Shown here piece by piece: positions 11,671 to 23,285 of a DNA stretch of 64,000 nt. Source of the stretch: Erythroxylum novogranatense (lineage: Eukaryota > Streptophyta > Magnoliopsida > Malpighiales > Erythroxylaceae); assembly GCA_029891385.1 (NCBI GenBank), contig CM057233.1, forward strand, positions 29,246,540-29,310,539. The letters are read 5' to 3'. The notes beneath the pieces are model-generated. The model was not told where the DNA came from. It searched no databases and saw only the letters and a list, made by a program, of their open reading frames with translations. Numbering within the stretch: position 1 is the first letter of the stretch; every line of letters begins with the position of its first letter. The position numbers and the translations under genes are program-made.

Positions 11671-12765
11671 ATGGCGGAATCACATTTATACATCGCAGAA
11701 GGAGCCTCAGTCACTAGACCTCCAGCATTCAACAGAGAAGATTATCATTACTGGAAAGATAGGATACGGCTATTCATAGAATCTACTCAAGTCGACCTTT
11801 GGGACGTGATAGAGAATGGACCTTATACACCAATAGATGAAGATGGGAATTCTATTCCACGAATCAAATGGACGGATGACCAAAAGGCAAGGATACAGCT
11901 GAACTCAAAAGCGAAGTTCTTCTTGACCTGTGCCCTAAACAAGAGCGAGTATGACAAAATCCACTGATGCGACACAGCTAATGAGATGTGGAACACATTG
12001 TCCATTGCTCACGAAGGCACAAGCCAAGTTAAAGAATCCAAGATAAGCATTCTTGTGCACCAGTATGAGCTTTTCAGGATGAAAGATGAAGAATCTATTG
12101 ATCAAATGTTTGGAAGATTTCAAACAATTGTCAATGGATTGAAAGCTCTTGGAAGAACGTACAACAATCAAGATCATGTTCGAAAGATTTTAAGAAGTCT
12201 TCCGAAGAGGTGGAGACCTAAAGTTACTGCGGTGCAGGAACCTAAAGATTTGAGCGTGTTAAAGCTTGACGAGTTGCTTGCATCCTTGAAGATTCATGAA
12301 GTTGAACTCGAAGCTAAAGACAAGCCCAAACGGGACAAGTCGATAGCACTGAAGGCCGGACAAAAGAATCACAAGACTCAAAGAAGGAGGAAGTCATCAA
12401 AAGCGTTAAAGATTGAAGAATCAAAGAATGAAGACTCCAGCCAATCAGAACAAGCGTCAAGTGATGAAGATGACGAATTATCTTTCATCTCTAGAAAGAT
12501 AAGACGCATGTGGAAGAAGAAGTCCAAAGGAAATCAGACTTTCAAGAAGAATGGCAAAGATGAAGCTAAACCAGAGAAGTCATCTGTCATTTGCTACGAG
12601 TGCAATCAGTCTGGACACTACAATTCCGAATGTCCTACTCTAAAGAAGAAGCCAAAGAAGAGTAGAGAAGGAAAGAAAAGCATGATGGCAACGTGGGAGG
12701 ACCTAGATTCATCAGAGTCATATACATGTTCCGAGTCGTCTGAACATGCAAATATCTACTGGTAG
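11671..12765 (+). pseudogene. gag: Copia Gag (capsid and zinc knuckle)
   Basis: Gag is the structural protein of the cytoplasmic particle that packages element RNA. ATG at 11671 begins 43 bases after the PBS. The N-terminal part has the Copia gag fold signature FNREDYHYWKDRI, and the UBN2-type capsid region continues through LRSLPKRWRPKV. A Lys-rich and Ser/Glu-rich tail and one CX2CX4HX4C knuckle (CYECNQSGHYNSEC, 12594-12635) follow. A premature TGA at 11965-11967 sits where CGA (Arg) would keep the frame open, a CG-to-TG type change. A one-base loss near 12757 moves the frame and creates the stop at 12763. Apart from these lesions the sequence is well preserved. Confidence 0.88.
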
Positions 12766-13315
12766 CCGAGGAAGAAAGTGATGAGGAGGTACAATCTGAT
12801 TACGATAACTTGCACGATGCCTACTCAGAATTGTTAGAAGATTCTCATGCTATTACGAAGCAAGTACAAGCTGTTAAAGAAAAGTATGTAGAAAATATTA
12901 GACATACGGAAGTAATAGAGAGAGAAAATAGCTGTCTAAAGAAGCAATTAGAGGAGAAAAAGAAAGTCGTAGACAGATCAGAAGAGATCAATCAGCTGAA
13001 AATGAGAATTAAGAATCTGTCAACTGATTTAGCTACTTTCATCGAGAGCACAAAGAAAATGAATGAGATGCTTGGAAAATGTAGACATCTGAGTGATAAA
13101 ACCAGATTAGGGTTTACAGGCAATAAAACTCATCCTCATAAGAACCCTTTCTCTCAAAAGAGAAACTATAATAAATCTCGTGTTAATCAACGTTCTAGTA
13201 ATATGCATCAAAGAACTCATCATGTGCATGCTACTAACCATAAAGGACCCAAGAAAATATGGGTACCAAAAAATAAAATAGTTTCTCCTGCAGATATCCT
13301 TCCTTGGAAGATGCG
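12766..13315 (+). pseudogene. Copia Gag-Pol linker, coiled-coil segment
   Basis: After the frameshift the frame continues as an acidic then heptad-rich segment (ESDEE, then Glu/Lys/Leu-rich 12830-13090), consistent with a coiled coil. It then becomes His/Asn/Lys-rich and ends in GPKKIWVPKNK (13246-13278), a motif usual just before the protease in SIRE elements. There is no internal ATG of note. It is part of the same polyprotein as the neighbouring gag and pol pieces. A second frameshift follows near 13310. Confidence 0.75.
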
Positions 13316-14186
13316 GCAAGCACCATTGGTATTTAGACAATGGATGCTCGCGACATATGACGGGAAAAAGGTCTATGTTCCTAGACCTTCAGTATAAAAA
13401 GGGAGGATCGGTAACTTTCGGAGACAACCAGCAGGGCAAGATTATTGGAATCGGTAAGATAGGTAAAGATTCCTTTGCATGCATAAATAATGTACTGCTT
13501 GTTGATGGTCTGAAACATAATTTGATCAGCGTCAGTCAATTGAGTGATTCTGGTTTCACAGTCACATTCAATCAAAATCTTTGTGAAGTCAGAAACAAAG
13601 ATGGGTCCATACTTTTCTCTGCCAAGAGAAGAAATAATCTATACAAAATTGATTTAGAAGATTTAAAAAATCAAAATGTTTCATGTTTTCTATCTTCCGA
13701 AGAAGAAAGACTAGTCTGGCATAAAAAGCTAGGTCATGTCTCTTTTAAACACATTTCAAAGTTGGAAAAACATGATTTGGTAAGAGGATTACCAAAAATA
13801 AGTTTTGACAAAGAGTTTTTCTGTGAAAATTGTTTGAAAGGAAAACAAGTTAAAACTTCATTTTCTTCTAAAAATTTTGTAACATCAACTAGACCTTTAG
13901 AGTTGTTACATATGGATTTATTTGGTCCAATAAGGATAATAAGTCTTGGCGGAAAGAAATATGGACTTGTTATTGTTGATGACTTTACTCGATTTTGTTG
14001 GATATTGTTTTTATCACACAAAGATGAATCTTTCAAGTGTTTTAAGACCTTATCTAGAAAGTTACAGAATGAAAAAGGAATGTCTATAGCTAGTATCAGG
14101 AGTGACCATGGTGGAGAGTTTGAGAATGAGAAGTTTAGATTATTCTGTGAGGATAATGGAATTTTCCACAATTTCTCTGCTCCCAG
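13316..14186 (+). pseudogene. pol: Copia protease and N-terminal integrase
   Basis: The aspartic protease starts at WYLDNGCSRHMTG (about 13326-13365). The active-site triad reads Asp-Asn-Gly instead of Asp-Ser-Gly, which alone could disable it. The segment [11 protein letters not shown] follows, then GAG-pre-integrase (LVWHKKLGHVS, and a CX2C of the HHCC zinc finger in CENCLKGKQ), then the integrase core with the first Asp (LLHMDLFGP) and second Asp (SDHGGEF, near 14100). The frame is interrupted at 14186, before the catalytic glutamate, by the LARD-like element. No stop lies in the preserved stretch. Confidence 0.88.
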
Positions 14187-14550
14187 TATAACACCCCACT
14201 CCCGCAAGACCCGAACCCGACATCTATGGTGATATCCGAGTCCGTGCCCCGCGAGGGTGGCGTGCTACATCACTCAGTCCAAAACTCAGTATAAATTTTT
14301 TTTTACGCACATACATACACATCATATATTATGCGGAAAACAATTTACATAAACAATTCACTGGCCTCGAGGCCCTTTTCATAAATACAATTAATCCCAG
14401 TCTGTTGTTGACTTTACAAACTGACTTATTCAATATCTGTAATATCGTAAAATAAAATACACTAATGCGGATACAAACCGATCCCGACCTCTAACTTTAC
14501 TAAACTAAGTACTCCGTGTCAAACGGGTATTCTTCAAGACCTGAAAATAG

Positions 14551-14617
14551 ATGCAAATTTTGGGTGAGTTTTGCGAACTCAGTGAGAAACTATCATCGAT
14601 GGTTCACCCAATTCATG
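14551..14617 (-). other. Conserved LTR double-hairpin block
   Basis: On the minus strand it reads ACCATCGATGATAGTTTCTC (one stem mismatch) followed by GAGTTCGCAAAACTC. The sister copy at 22315 keeps the perfect first stem. Confidence 0.55.
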
Positions 14618-14940
14618 TATTACGCGAATAGCGTACAGATTATCACAATTGCACATTTAGAATATCATAAGACAATTTCTGATTTTCACTGTTGCATAAT
14701 CGAAAGGATTCAAAGCGTTATCACAAAATGTAAGGCATATTGCCTCTTTCCCAATCCAAAAGTCAATTTAATGCATACTTACTCAACTATATAACATTTC
14801 CCATTTTATTTCAGTGATTCAGTGCTTTTCCCAATTCACAGTACAATCAAATACATGCATAACATTTTTCTATTTCTTCCCATTTAGATTATGTGTTGTA
14901 TTTGGCTCAGACTATCCCGGTCTTGGCAAGATTAATCGAT

Positions 14941-15127
14941 GAGCCTATGGCTCTGAATCGCATCCTTCGGGCTCATTAAGCATTGAGCATAAAGCTCTGA
15001 ACTGTCCCTTTTGGGCTCGTTAAGCATTGAGCATAAAGCTCTGAACTGTCCCTTTCGGGCTCATTAAACATTGAGCATAAAGCTCTGAACTGTCCCTTTC
15101 GGGCTCATTAAATGTTGAGCATATAGC
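14941..15127 (-). repeat. 44-bp tandem repeat with GAGC/GCTC hairpins
   Basis: GGGCTC starts at 14969, 15013, 15057 and 15101, an exact 44-bp period. Each unit contains TTGAGCATAAAGCTCTG, a GAGC-ATAAA-GCTC hairpin. The sister LTR keeps four units with altered spacing (22681-22880). Confidence 0.85.
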
Positions 15128-15477
15128 TCTCGGTGGCAGCTCCAGTCACAACTGTTATCCATTAATCATGTGCAAAATTCATTTATTACAATTCTACCAT
15201 ATTACATTGAAAGTCAAAACCAAATTATCGAAACAAACAATTAACACTTTAATATCAATTTCCCATTCCCTCGGACCTTTGGTCCGAGATCTCAAACGTA
15301 ATCATTCACAAACAGTTACACACAAATAGCACTTCGATAACAAGTTCCCAATACTTCGGACACCTATGGTCCGAAATCAATCAAAAGTAAACACACAAAA
15401 TCCCTCCATTGTCTCCACATGGCATAACCACATAATTTTCATCACATATAGATTGAGGAACCCACTAGGTTACTCAC

Positions 15478-15543
15478 CTGTACTTCTGAGCTAATATCTG
15501 GAAGTCTCAGTAACGTCGGTAGATCGACGCTCCAGATGTGCCT
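15478..15543 (-). other. Predicted LTR mini-exon (66 nt)
   Basis: On the minus strand the upstream sequence is CTGATTATTATAG, a branch-site-like CTGAT plus AG acceptor ending at 15544. The exon begins AGGCACATC and ends ACAG|GTGAGTAACC at 15478/15477. The first-intron donor is AAG|GTAAGTG at 17615/17614. Confidence 0.5.
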
Positions 15544-15945
15544 CTATAATAATCAGAAAATATAACCATTACCACTTGTCTAATCAGAACTATTTAATAA
15601 TGCATATGAAGCAATTTGCAAGTGCACAATACATATTCATGATATTCCCAGGCCTAATTTTGTTCCATCAGGAAAATCCGTTTCAAAATAAGAAATCCAA
15701 TGGCGCTGACGGCGCTCAATTCGGACCTCTATAGAGCCAAAAATAAATAAAACAGTGATCAGAAAACAATAAACCGGGTCCACGTCAATTTCTCGTCCAA
15801 AAATTCCCAATTTCTTCTAAAATGAAATTCAATATTATACGAATCCGATGCCTCAAGAATCAGGTCAATCGGACGTCGGATGGAAAAGTTATTCATCAAA
15901 GAAATCAGAAATCCAAAATTAAAACAAAAATCACATATATTCCTT

Positions 15946-16082
15946 TTTGACTCGCGAGGGCGAGCTGTCGCCCTCGCGAGTTTGGCGACTTACCTCGCCT
16001 CGCCGCGAGGGCGAGGAGTCGCCCTCGAGAGAGAAGCTCGCCTCGCCCACGCGAGGCGTCGCCCTCGCGAGAGGCGAGGTTC
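15946..16082 (-). repeat. GC-rich palindromic array
   Basis: It consists of repeated inverted words such as CTCGCGAGGGCGA and TCGCCCTCGCGAG in an otherwise AT-rich LTR. The sister LTR keeps only about 47 bp (23697-23743), which accounts for most of the length difference between the two LTRs. Apparent open frames on both strands here are artefacts of its low stop-codon content. Confidence 0.85.
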
Positions 16083-16189
16083 CAAATGCTTTCTCTCATT
16101 TCATCTTTTTCCACACCGAACTTCAATCAGTCATAACTCTTTCCATACCAATCAGAAAATTATAAGACATATTTCGTTGGAAAGATTAA

Positions 16190-16990
16190 GAAAAACTCTA
16201 CAAGTTTCATGAAGGCCATAAAAATCAATTTCACCCCTAAGGGTGGCTAAAATCCAATCAAAGCTACTGCCCATGCAATACCTCTTAAAACAGTACAGTA
16301 CTTGGTAAACTCAGTAACTTCCATTCTCTTCAGTCAAAAATTACACAATAAATATGCTTATCAAGACCACAATGTTATCTAAAACTTTCATGAACAACCC
16401 AAAATCATATTCACTTGCCAATTATGTCAAACAATTCAGTGAAGGCTGCTGCCCCTGAAATTACTCAAATTGGACAGTGATTTTTCAAACAGTATAACTC
16501 CTTGTACAAATGTCTAAAAATTGCATACTTTATACCCATGAAAAGATAAAACATAGTACTACACTTCTCATGAAGGGCTCAGAATCAAATTCCATCACCA
16601 ACCAATTTAAAACAGTCTTTCAAGTTTCTGCCCTGATCAGCCGCCCATGACCTAACTTCAGTCCAGTCTTTGAAAAAGTATAAATTCCAATTCTGTTCTC
16701 TAAAAATAGCAGGATATATACCATTTTCAAGATAATCACTTCCTATACAATTCTTCAGAAGATCACTCAAATCAATTCACTTCATATAAATTGCTAAAAT
16801 TACCTCTAATCAGAATGTTCACAAAACCTACACTGATGGCTAGGTTTCACCAATTGCTCAAAATCAGTCAATATTTCACAATGCATATCTCCCAATATAC
16901 AGATCGAAAAATTGCAAGATCAGTGGCAATGTAAAGCTAACAATGTACGCTTCAAATCTCATGAAGACTATTTTCACTAATTCCTCTCAA
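16190..16990 (-). repeat. Five degenerate LTR modules
   Basis: The anchor CTTCATGA...(G/T)TGTAG, seen on the plus strand as CTACAAGTTTCATGAAGG, CTAAAACTTTCATGAAC, CTACACTTCTCATGAAGGG and similar, recurs near 16198, 16380, 16560, 16752 and 16951, a spacing of about 180-200 bp. Each is followed on the minus strand by a TATA-like word, TGCAATTTTT and AGTTATG. Confidence 0.7.
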
Positions 16991-18427
16991 TTAATTTAGA
17001 AAATCATCAAAACAATCAGGTTATAAATCCGGATACTGTTCACCTAAGTCAAAACAGTAACTTTCCAAGCCAAATTTCAACCTCTTAGAGTTACAATTAG
17101 ACAATACCTATTTCACACAAAAATGTAGCCAACAAACCAAAGTTTCATTGGGCACAAACCTAAACTCATTTGCTCATAGACAAAATTAGTTATAATCAAA
17201 ACATTATACTAGGTCAAAACTCAATTTCCAGCTTTACTTCACCAATTCACTTCCTATCATACTAATTCAATTCCTACTACCATAGGCATCTCATTTTAAC
17301 ACAAAATCAATACCTGCAATATTCATACATTCACTAGGGATAATAGTCACATTTTGGCAGCATTAATTTCCCAATTCCTATGCACAATTCATCATCAAAA
17401 TGCAATTACAATCAAGCTAAAACCATTCACCACTCATCCTACTTTCAATTCATAACAACCCTAATCTTATACCCATTAATTCAAGCAATAACTATCATCC
17501 ATTTAAGGCATCAATAATCATAATAAATGTACCAAACCCCCATTGAATGCATCTAACAACCAAGTCATTAAATTCATAATTAAAACATCATTAAAACTTA
17601 ACTTAAACACTTACCTTCTTAAGCTTTCAACCTTCAATTCTCTTCAATTCTTTACTTACTAGTCTACCTCAACCACTTCTCCACTCACTTCTAACACCAT
17701 ACATGTGTAGGTTCTCCATGGCAAGAACATAACTTGGTTGTAAGAAGAAGAGTTCTTGAGTTTTGGAGGAAGGAATTCCTTAAAGAAGAAAAAGCGATGG
17801 AGAGGAGGAAACAAAGGTAGGTTTGGATGATGCTCCCATTATACAATAAAAAGGCTTCTTTTCCTTCTTTTCTAAGGCAATAACCGAGATAAAGACTAAG
17901 CATAGGAAAAAAGCCATTAAGGCAAAATGACAAGTGGCATTTGGAAAAAAACAAAATAGTAATAAGACAAAATAATAGATAGGATTTAGAAATCCTACTA
18001 CAATTTGACTCATTTAGTACAATGGTCCTCATTTCAATTCCAAAATAATATACCCAATATTACATTGCCATTGGATAGAAAATTTCGCTACCGAAAATCA
18101 ACCGGTTCATCACTTGGCGGTTTTTCCGGTCCGGGAATTTACTCCGGAAAGATCCAGAAAAATTCATACAAATCCCTTAAAATAGAAAACAATTTATGGC
18201 GCACTCAGAATAATTTTTTTAAAACCCATTAACCACGTTAATCTCAATAAAATTATCTTAGTTACGCAAACCGGGAATCATCATGAATGCATATACAGTA
18301 ATTCCATGTGCACAATTGATACTGTGTATCAATCCTATTATGCATGAACGGTACTAATGAATCCCTATCGATCTCATCTTATGACAATTTACTACTTTAC
18401 CCTTCCAATCGGGGGTGGGATATTACA

Positions 18428-18440
18428 ATTCCCCCCTCCT
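18428..18440 (-). other. Polypurine tract of the LARD-like element
   Basis: On the minus strand AGGAGGGGGGAAT directly precedes the LTR start TGTAAT. The same bases read in frame as ...EDEIFIRRGEL followed by TAA inside the LTR, which are relic pol codons. Confidence 0.8.
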
Positions 18441-21400
18441 TATAAAAATTTCGTCCTCGAAATTCTCAGTCAATAATTCACTATGATAGTTCTCAATTAT
18501 CCCTACATGTTCCATACACTTTTCCACTCAATGATTCATTTTCCAAAAGGTTACAGTGAACAACCTTAGTCAGTGCTTCAGTCACTTATTTGGCAAATCT
18601 TACTATCTCAAGTATCTCACTTGCCAATTTCAGAGTAACCACTACCTTTAGTTCCGATGCTATGAATCAGTTCGTCTTTTTTTTTTCATTTTGAATCTAT
18701 TCACTTATCATATTTTATCAATCCAATACCTTTTTCGACAGTAACATACAAACTAATTCGTGTTCCACTGATACCCCTTTTTATCACTTCTGAGTTCATC
18801 TTGTCAAGGTGATACTTATCATAACCTCCTTTATCTCGTCAGGGACAATTCGCATTCCTTTGGTACCAATACAATGACATTTAGATCCATTTCGCTATAA
18901 CCAGTGATACTTTACCTAATGCAGTCATGCTTTGAAATCATTCAATTCTCCTTAGACAATTTACTGTTCTAAAGTGTTAACGCACTTTATTCGGATATGC
19001 ACTTACTCTAGTTCATTTGTTTGATCCTGATCTACTTCAGCTAACCTATGCAGTTTTCCTAAGTCCTGTCCTTTGTTTTACCCATCACAGTCTCAAATCC
19101 ATTATGGTCTTTGACTCTGTTAGGCCCCATGATGTAGCAATATATCCTACGGAAAATCGAACTACGTAACACGATCATAATCAAGCATTTTTCCTGTTGA
19201 ACATTTACACCTATAAGCACTTGAAGCAATAATCACTTCATTCTATACCCATAGTTATTCAATTTCACTTTTCGCACATGGTTACTAGAATGTTTAGCTT
19301 CGACCGTTCACTTTCTTGTTCTATCACTTTTATCGAATTTACACATACTTCTTCTATGAATCATTCGGTATTGTTTTTCGACTTCACTCGCATATTCAGA
19401 CTCCTTATAGGACTCACCACTGTAAATCTTGCACTCTTAATCATTCTTACCTTTAGTTAGTACCTCAATTTCCAGAAACACTTCACAATTTCCATAATCT
19501 ACTTGACATTCTTTGCAAATCCCAATATCGTAATTGATCATTCCTTGCGATTTTTATCATTCACTAGTCGAAATGTACATGCTCGCCTTAATTGTCGATA
19601 TAGTAGTCATTCATACCCGTCTCTTTCCTCGAAGAAACACGATGTATGCTTATCATCAGTACCAAATTCCTCAATTATTCATATAGTTCTTTTTTTTTTC
19701 TTTTTCACTATTCAACACTTTCAAACACCTTCCGTCCATAAACATAGTCACTACCATTTGCTTATCACACATAATTCCCTATTAGGGTCTTGTTGACTTT
19801 ACCATACATCATTCAGCTTTTTCATTGAGCCCACAAGTAGTGTATTTGCAATCCCTTTATGAAGGTAACACTGTATCACGTCATTGTCAATTTCTCCTTA
19901 GGACTTCTTTCCTTTACTCATTTTCTCTTTTCAATCGATTTCCTGTCATCCACATCAATATATCTATATATATACCAATACCTAATCGTTTGTACTTGGA
20001 CTTCTATCAATTTCCACTTCATTTGAGTATTTCACTTTACAGTTCGGGGCTACTTTACAGTTTTGCCTCACCTATGGAGCTCTATTCGCTTCACATTGCA
20101 ATAGAATCACTTCAAATTAAACTTCCACTCATGTTGTTGGATACTTTACATTTCGCATACATCTGATCTGAGATAACTTCAATTTCACTTTTGATTTCGT
20201 CCATACTTCTTTCCGTTTGTCCATTAGTCTTGCTACCATCTTTATAATTGTTCACGAAAATCTCTTCAGCCAATTAGTGTCCCTAATTGTTTTTCAATCA
20301 TTCTTAAGCACTATCTCAATCGAACAAGTTTATGTCATAATTTAAAAGATCGAACATTCCTTACACTAAGGTTCCTTGTGATCCACATAAGCAGTTTCTT
20401 TCACACTTATTCAGTAATCTATACCTCAGCATTTTATCTGGAAACCAATTAGTAACCTATACAATTCATACTTCCATAAGACTCCTTTTCGTTTATGCTA
20501 ATTCTCAAATAAATAAATGATGCCATAATCATTTCTCATTTCCTCTTATAAAGGTACATTCAGTCCTCCTATATCTTACTTTAACCTAATATAAACTTTA
20601 CACTTATAGCCACTTATAGAAGCACGTATTTAATCATTCACTGATCATCTCCTCCATGATTTCCATGTATCTTTCACTTACGTTTCATTAATCATGATCA
20701 ACTATACTGTCCAATAGATACTCCCAACGGTAAATCGACTTAAATGCGACAACTCTTTTTATATATCACTATCCTTGATTCATTAACATTTTCATTGTTT
20801 CACTATCTTTATTCTTATTTCCTTTCCCACTCATCATTGTACTTCTTTTTACATAGTTTTCTTCTTATATCATGAATGTGTCAGCTTGACCTTTTAAGGT
20901 CATAACAGCTTGACTTATACACTGTCATCTCCTTATTACTTCGTATTTCTTTATTTTCCTCAAACAATCTATGATAAGGTATTCACAGTCCCCAATACAC
21001 GACAAAATCGGTGATACAACTCCACTGTCTCTCCATCCATTTATCTATTTGCCCATCCATTTATCGTTTCTGTGTCCAAATCCACATATTCAATCAATCT
21101 AGAATTTCCCGATACATAATTAGTAGAACTCATCAGTCGGTCTTTTTCCCTTACGATTTTACCATACTGATTTCCAAACTCTTAGCACAATAGTCACAAA
21201 ATCATTTCAGTTTCAAGCTTATGTGTTCCAGATCATAACTGTTTCACGAGCTTTTATCTCATCATTTCTACTTTTTCTCACTCAACTAGGCACTAGACAC
21301 CTTGCTCTTTCAGTTCTTTCAGTTCTAAGTAAACCGTTACGGTACAACCTTGATCTTAGTGCAATTTCGCTATCATCATCAACCTATGATATCTCGATAT

Positions 21401-21929
21401 CTAACACAAATCTGATGAACCAATATATGCCGATCGGACCATCTACACTTTACTCGGGCGATATTTCCCTTTCATGACATATCTGATCAAAAGTCGTAAT
21501 TACCTAATCATCCGGACTTTTAATCTCACTTAGGCCTACTATAACGGTATGCTTCCCATATCTCTAGTGGACCTCTCGATTCTAGACATGTTTGTTTTAC
21601 GTCGCCGTAATATTGCCACATAAATCGGGGACTCGGTTTGATATCAATTCTTTCCTTAATCGATCTAGGCCGACATAGTCATTCTAACCACGAGACATTA
21701 TAATTCTCATTATCGATGTTTCCTTTTCCCATTCCTCATTGCCCATACACATTCATGGGCTCACATTTAAATCGGTTTCACTTTTCTCTCACTTAGTCAC
21801 TTAACACGTATGCACACGTAGGATTTCTACCGTCGACTCGGACTAGGGATCGATTGCCACGATGCGCAATGACACGATTCAAATGCATGCACCTATGTTT
21901 GTGTGTGCCGGATACATTACGTACTCTTG

Positions 21930-21941
21930 AGCTCGACACCA
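21930..21941 (-). other. Degenerate primer binding site
   Basis: On the minus strand TGGTGTCGAGCTC lies eight bases after the 5' LTR end. Compared with TGGTATCAGAGC, it has an A-to-G change and lacks the A of CAG. Confidence 0.6.
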
Positions 21942-22314
21942 CCTAAATATAACACCCCACTCCCGCAAGACCCGAACCCGACATCAATGGTGATATCCGA
22001 GTCCGTGCCCCGCGAGGGTGGCGTGCTACATCACTCAGTCCAAAACTCAGTATAATTTTTTTTTACGCACATACATACACATCATATATTATGCGGAAAA
22101 CAATTTACATAAACAATTCACTGGCCTCGAGGCCCTTTTCATAAATACAATTAATCCCAGTCTGTTGACTTTACAAACTGACTTATTCAATAATACAAAA
22201 TATCAGAAAATAAAAATACACTAATGCAGACACAAACTGATCCCGACCTCTAACTTTACTCGCTTACAGTACTCCCGTGTCAAACGGGGTATTCTTCAAG
22301 ACCTGAAAAATAGA

Positions 22315-22380
22315 TGCAAATTTTGGGTGAGTTTTGCGAACTCAGTGAGAAACCATCATCGATGGTTCACCCAATTCATG
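22315..22380 (-). other. Conserved LTR double-hairpin block
   Basis: On the minus strand it contains ACCATC-GAT-GATGGT (perfect 6-bp stem) followed by GAGTT-CGCAA-AACTC. Confidence 0.6.
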
Positions 22381-22680
22381 CATTACGCGAATAGCGTACA
22401 GATTATCACAATTGCACATTTAGAATATCATAAGACAATTTCTGATTTTCACTGTTGCATAATCGAAAGGATTCAAAGCGATATCACAAAATGTAAGGCA
22501 TATTGCCTCTTTCCCGATCAAAAGTCAATTTAATGCATACTTACTCAACTATATAACATTTCCCATTTTATTTCAAGTGATTGATGCTTTTCCCAATTCA
22601 CGGTACAATCAAATACATGCATAACATTTTCTATTTCTTCCCATTTAGATTATGTGTTGTATTTGGCTTTGATCTTGTCG

Positions 22681-22880
22681 ATCTTGGCGCATTAATTAGT
22701 GAGCCTATGGCTCTGAGCATCCTTTCGGGCTCATTAAGCATTGAGCATAAAGCTCTCGTCCTTTCGGGCTCGTTAAGCATTGAGCATAAAGCTCGAATCG
22801 TCCACTTCGGGCTCATTAAACATTGAGCATAAAGCTCGAAGCGTCCCTTCGGGCTCATTAAATGTTGAGCATATAGCTCT
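22681..22880 (-). repeat. Sister copy of the 44-bp hairpin repeat
   Basis: It has four CGGGCTC(A/G)TTAA units with GAGCATAAAGCTC hairpins. Spacings shrink to about 38-44 bp because short CTG-containing spacer words are altered or lost relative to 14941-15127. Confidence 0.8.
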
Positions 22881-23220
22881 CGGTGGCGCTCGATCCTGGC
22901 TGTTATCCATTAATCATGTGCGAAATTCATTTATTACAATTCTACCATATTACATTGAAAGTCAAAACCAAATTATCAAACAAACAATTAACACTTCAAT
23001 ATCAATTTTCTATTCCCTCGGACCTTTGGTCCGAGATCTCAACGTAATCATTCACAAACGATTACACACAAATAGCACTTGATAACAAGTTCCCAATACT
23101 TGGACACCTATGGTCGAAATCAATCAAAAGTAAACACACGTAATCCCTCCATTGTCTCCACATGGCATAACCACATAATTTTCATCACATATAGATTGAG
23201 GAACCCACTAGGTTACTCAC

Positions 23221-23285
23221 CTGTACTTTCGAGCTAATATCTGGAAGTCTCAGTAACGTCGGTAGATCGACGCTCGGATGTGCCT
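23221..23285 (-). other. Predicted LTR mini-exon (65 nt)
   Basis: Acceptor ATTATAG ends at 23286 and the donor is ACAG|GTGAGTAACC at 23221/23220. It is the sister of 15478-15543. Confidence 0.5.

Larger units (their letters stand above)
10599..14186 (+). mobile_element. SIRE-like Ty1/Copia element, 5' part only
   Basis: An LTR (10599-11613), an intact initiator-Met PBS (11616), a gag with one zinc knuckle, a protease and the first part of the integrase are collinear on the plus strand. The long gag with basic and acidic tracts followed by a coiled-coil linker is typical of the SIRE/Maximus group. The element stops inside the integrase at 14186, where the LARD-like element begins. The remaining integrase, RT, RNase H and 3' LTR are not seen past that insertion, so the 3' half was lost. 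Confidence 0.8.
14187..18427 (-). repeat. 3' LTR of the LARD-like element
   Basis: On the minus strand it runs from TGTAATATCCC (18427) to GGGGTGTTATA (14187). The terminus is TA instead of CA, shared with its sister. From the 5' end it holds: an expressed-leader-like segment (17640-17900), the donor AAG|GTAAGTG (17615/17614), modules (about 16190-16990), a GC-rich palindrome array (15946-16082), the mini-exon, the 44-bp repeat and the double hairpin. The minus-strand frames over 17691-18032 are not supported as genes. Confidence 0.85.
18428..21947 (-). other. Non-coding internal domain of the LARD-like element
   Basis: It is a 3.5-kb, pyrimidine-rich (plus strand) stretch. No minus-strand frame of note, zinc knuckle, protease DSG/DPG, RT (F/Y)xDD or integrase motif was found in any frame. 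The final dozen codons at the PPT side resemble a chromovirus pol terminus. A copy of its first 435 bp recurs after the right LTR (26079-26513). Short plus-strand frames (19278-21477) are T/C-rich and unsupported. Confidence 0.6.

Noticed and set aside
15880..16212. Overlapping frames on both strands, Arg/Ser/Glu-rich
   Set aside because: They arise from the stop-poor GC palindrome and vanish in the sister LTR.
17691..18032. Minus-strand frames of 77-124 codons in the LTR leaders (also 25317-25691, 48552-48767, 62874-63173, and 27976-28164 on plus)
   Set aside because: They are roughly collinear but the reading frames are not conserved between copies, and protein similarity is weak compared with nucleotide similarity. 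Better read as untranslated exon-1 leader.
19278..21477. Several plus-strand frames in the LARD interior
   Set aside because: They are T/C-rich, on the opposite strand to the element, and lack any known motif or conserved start.
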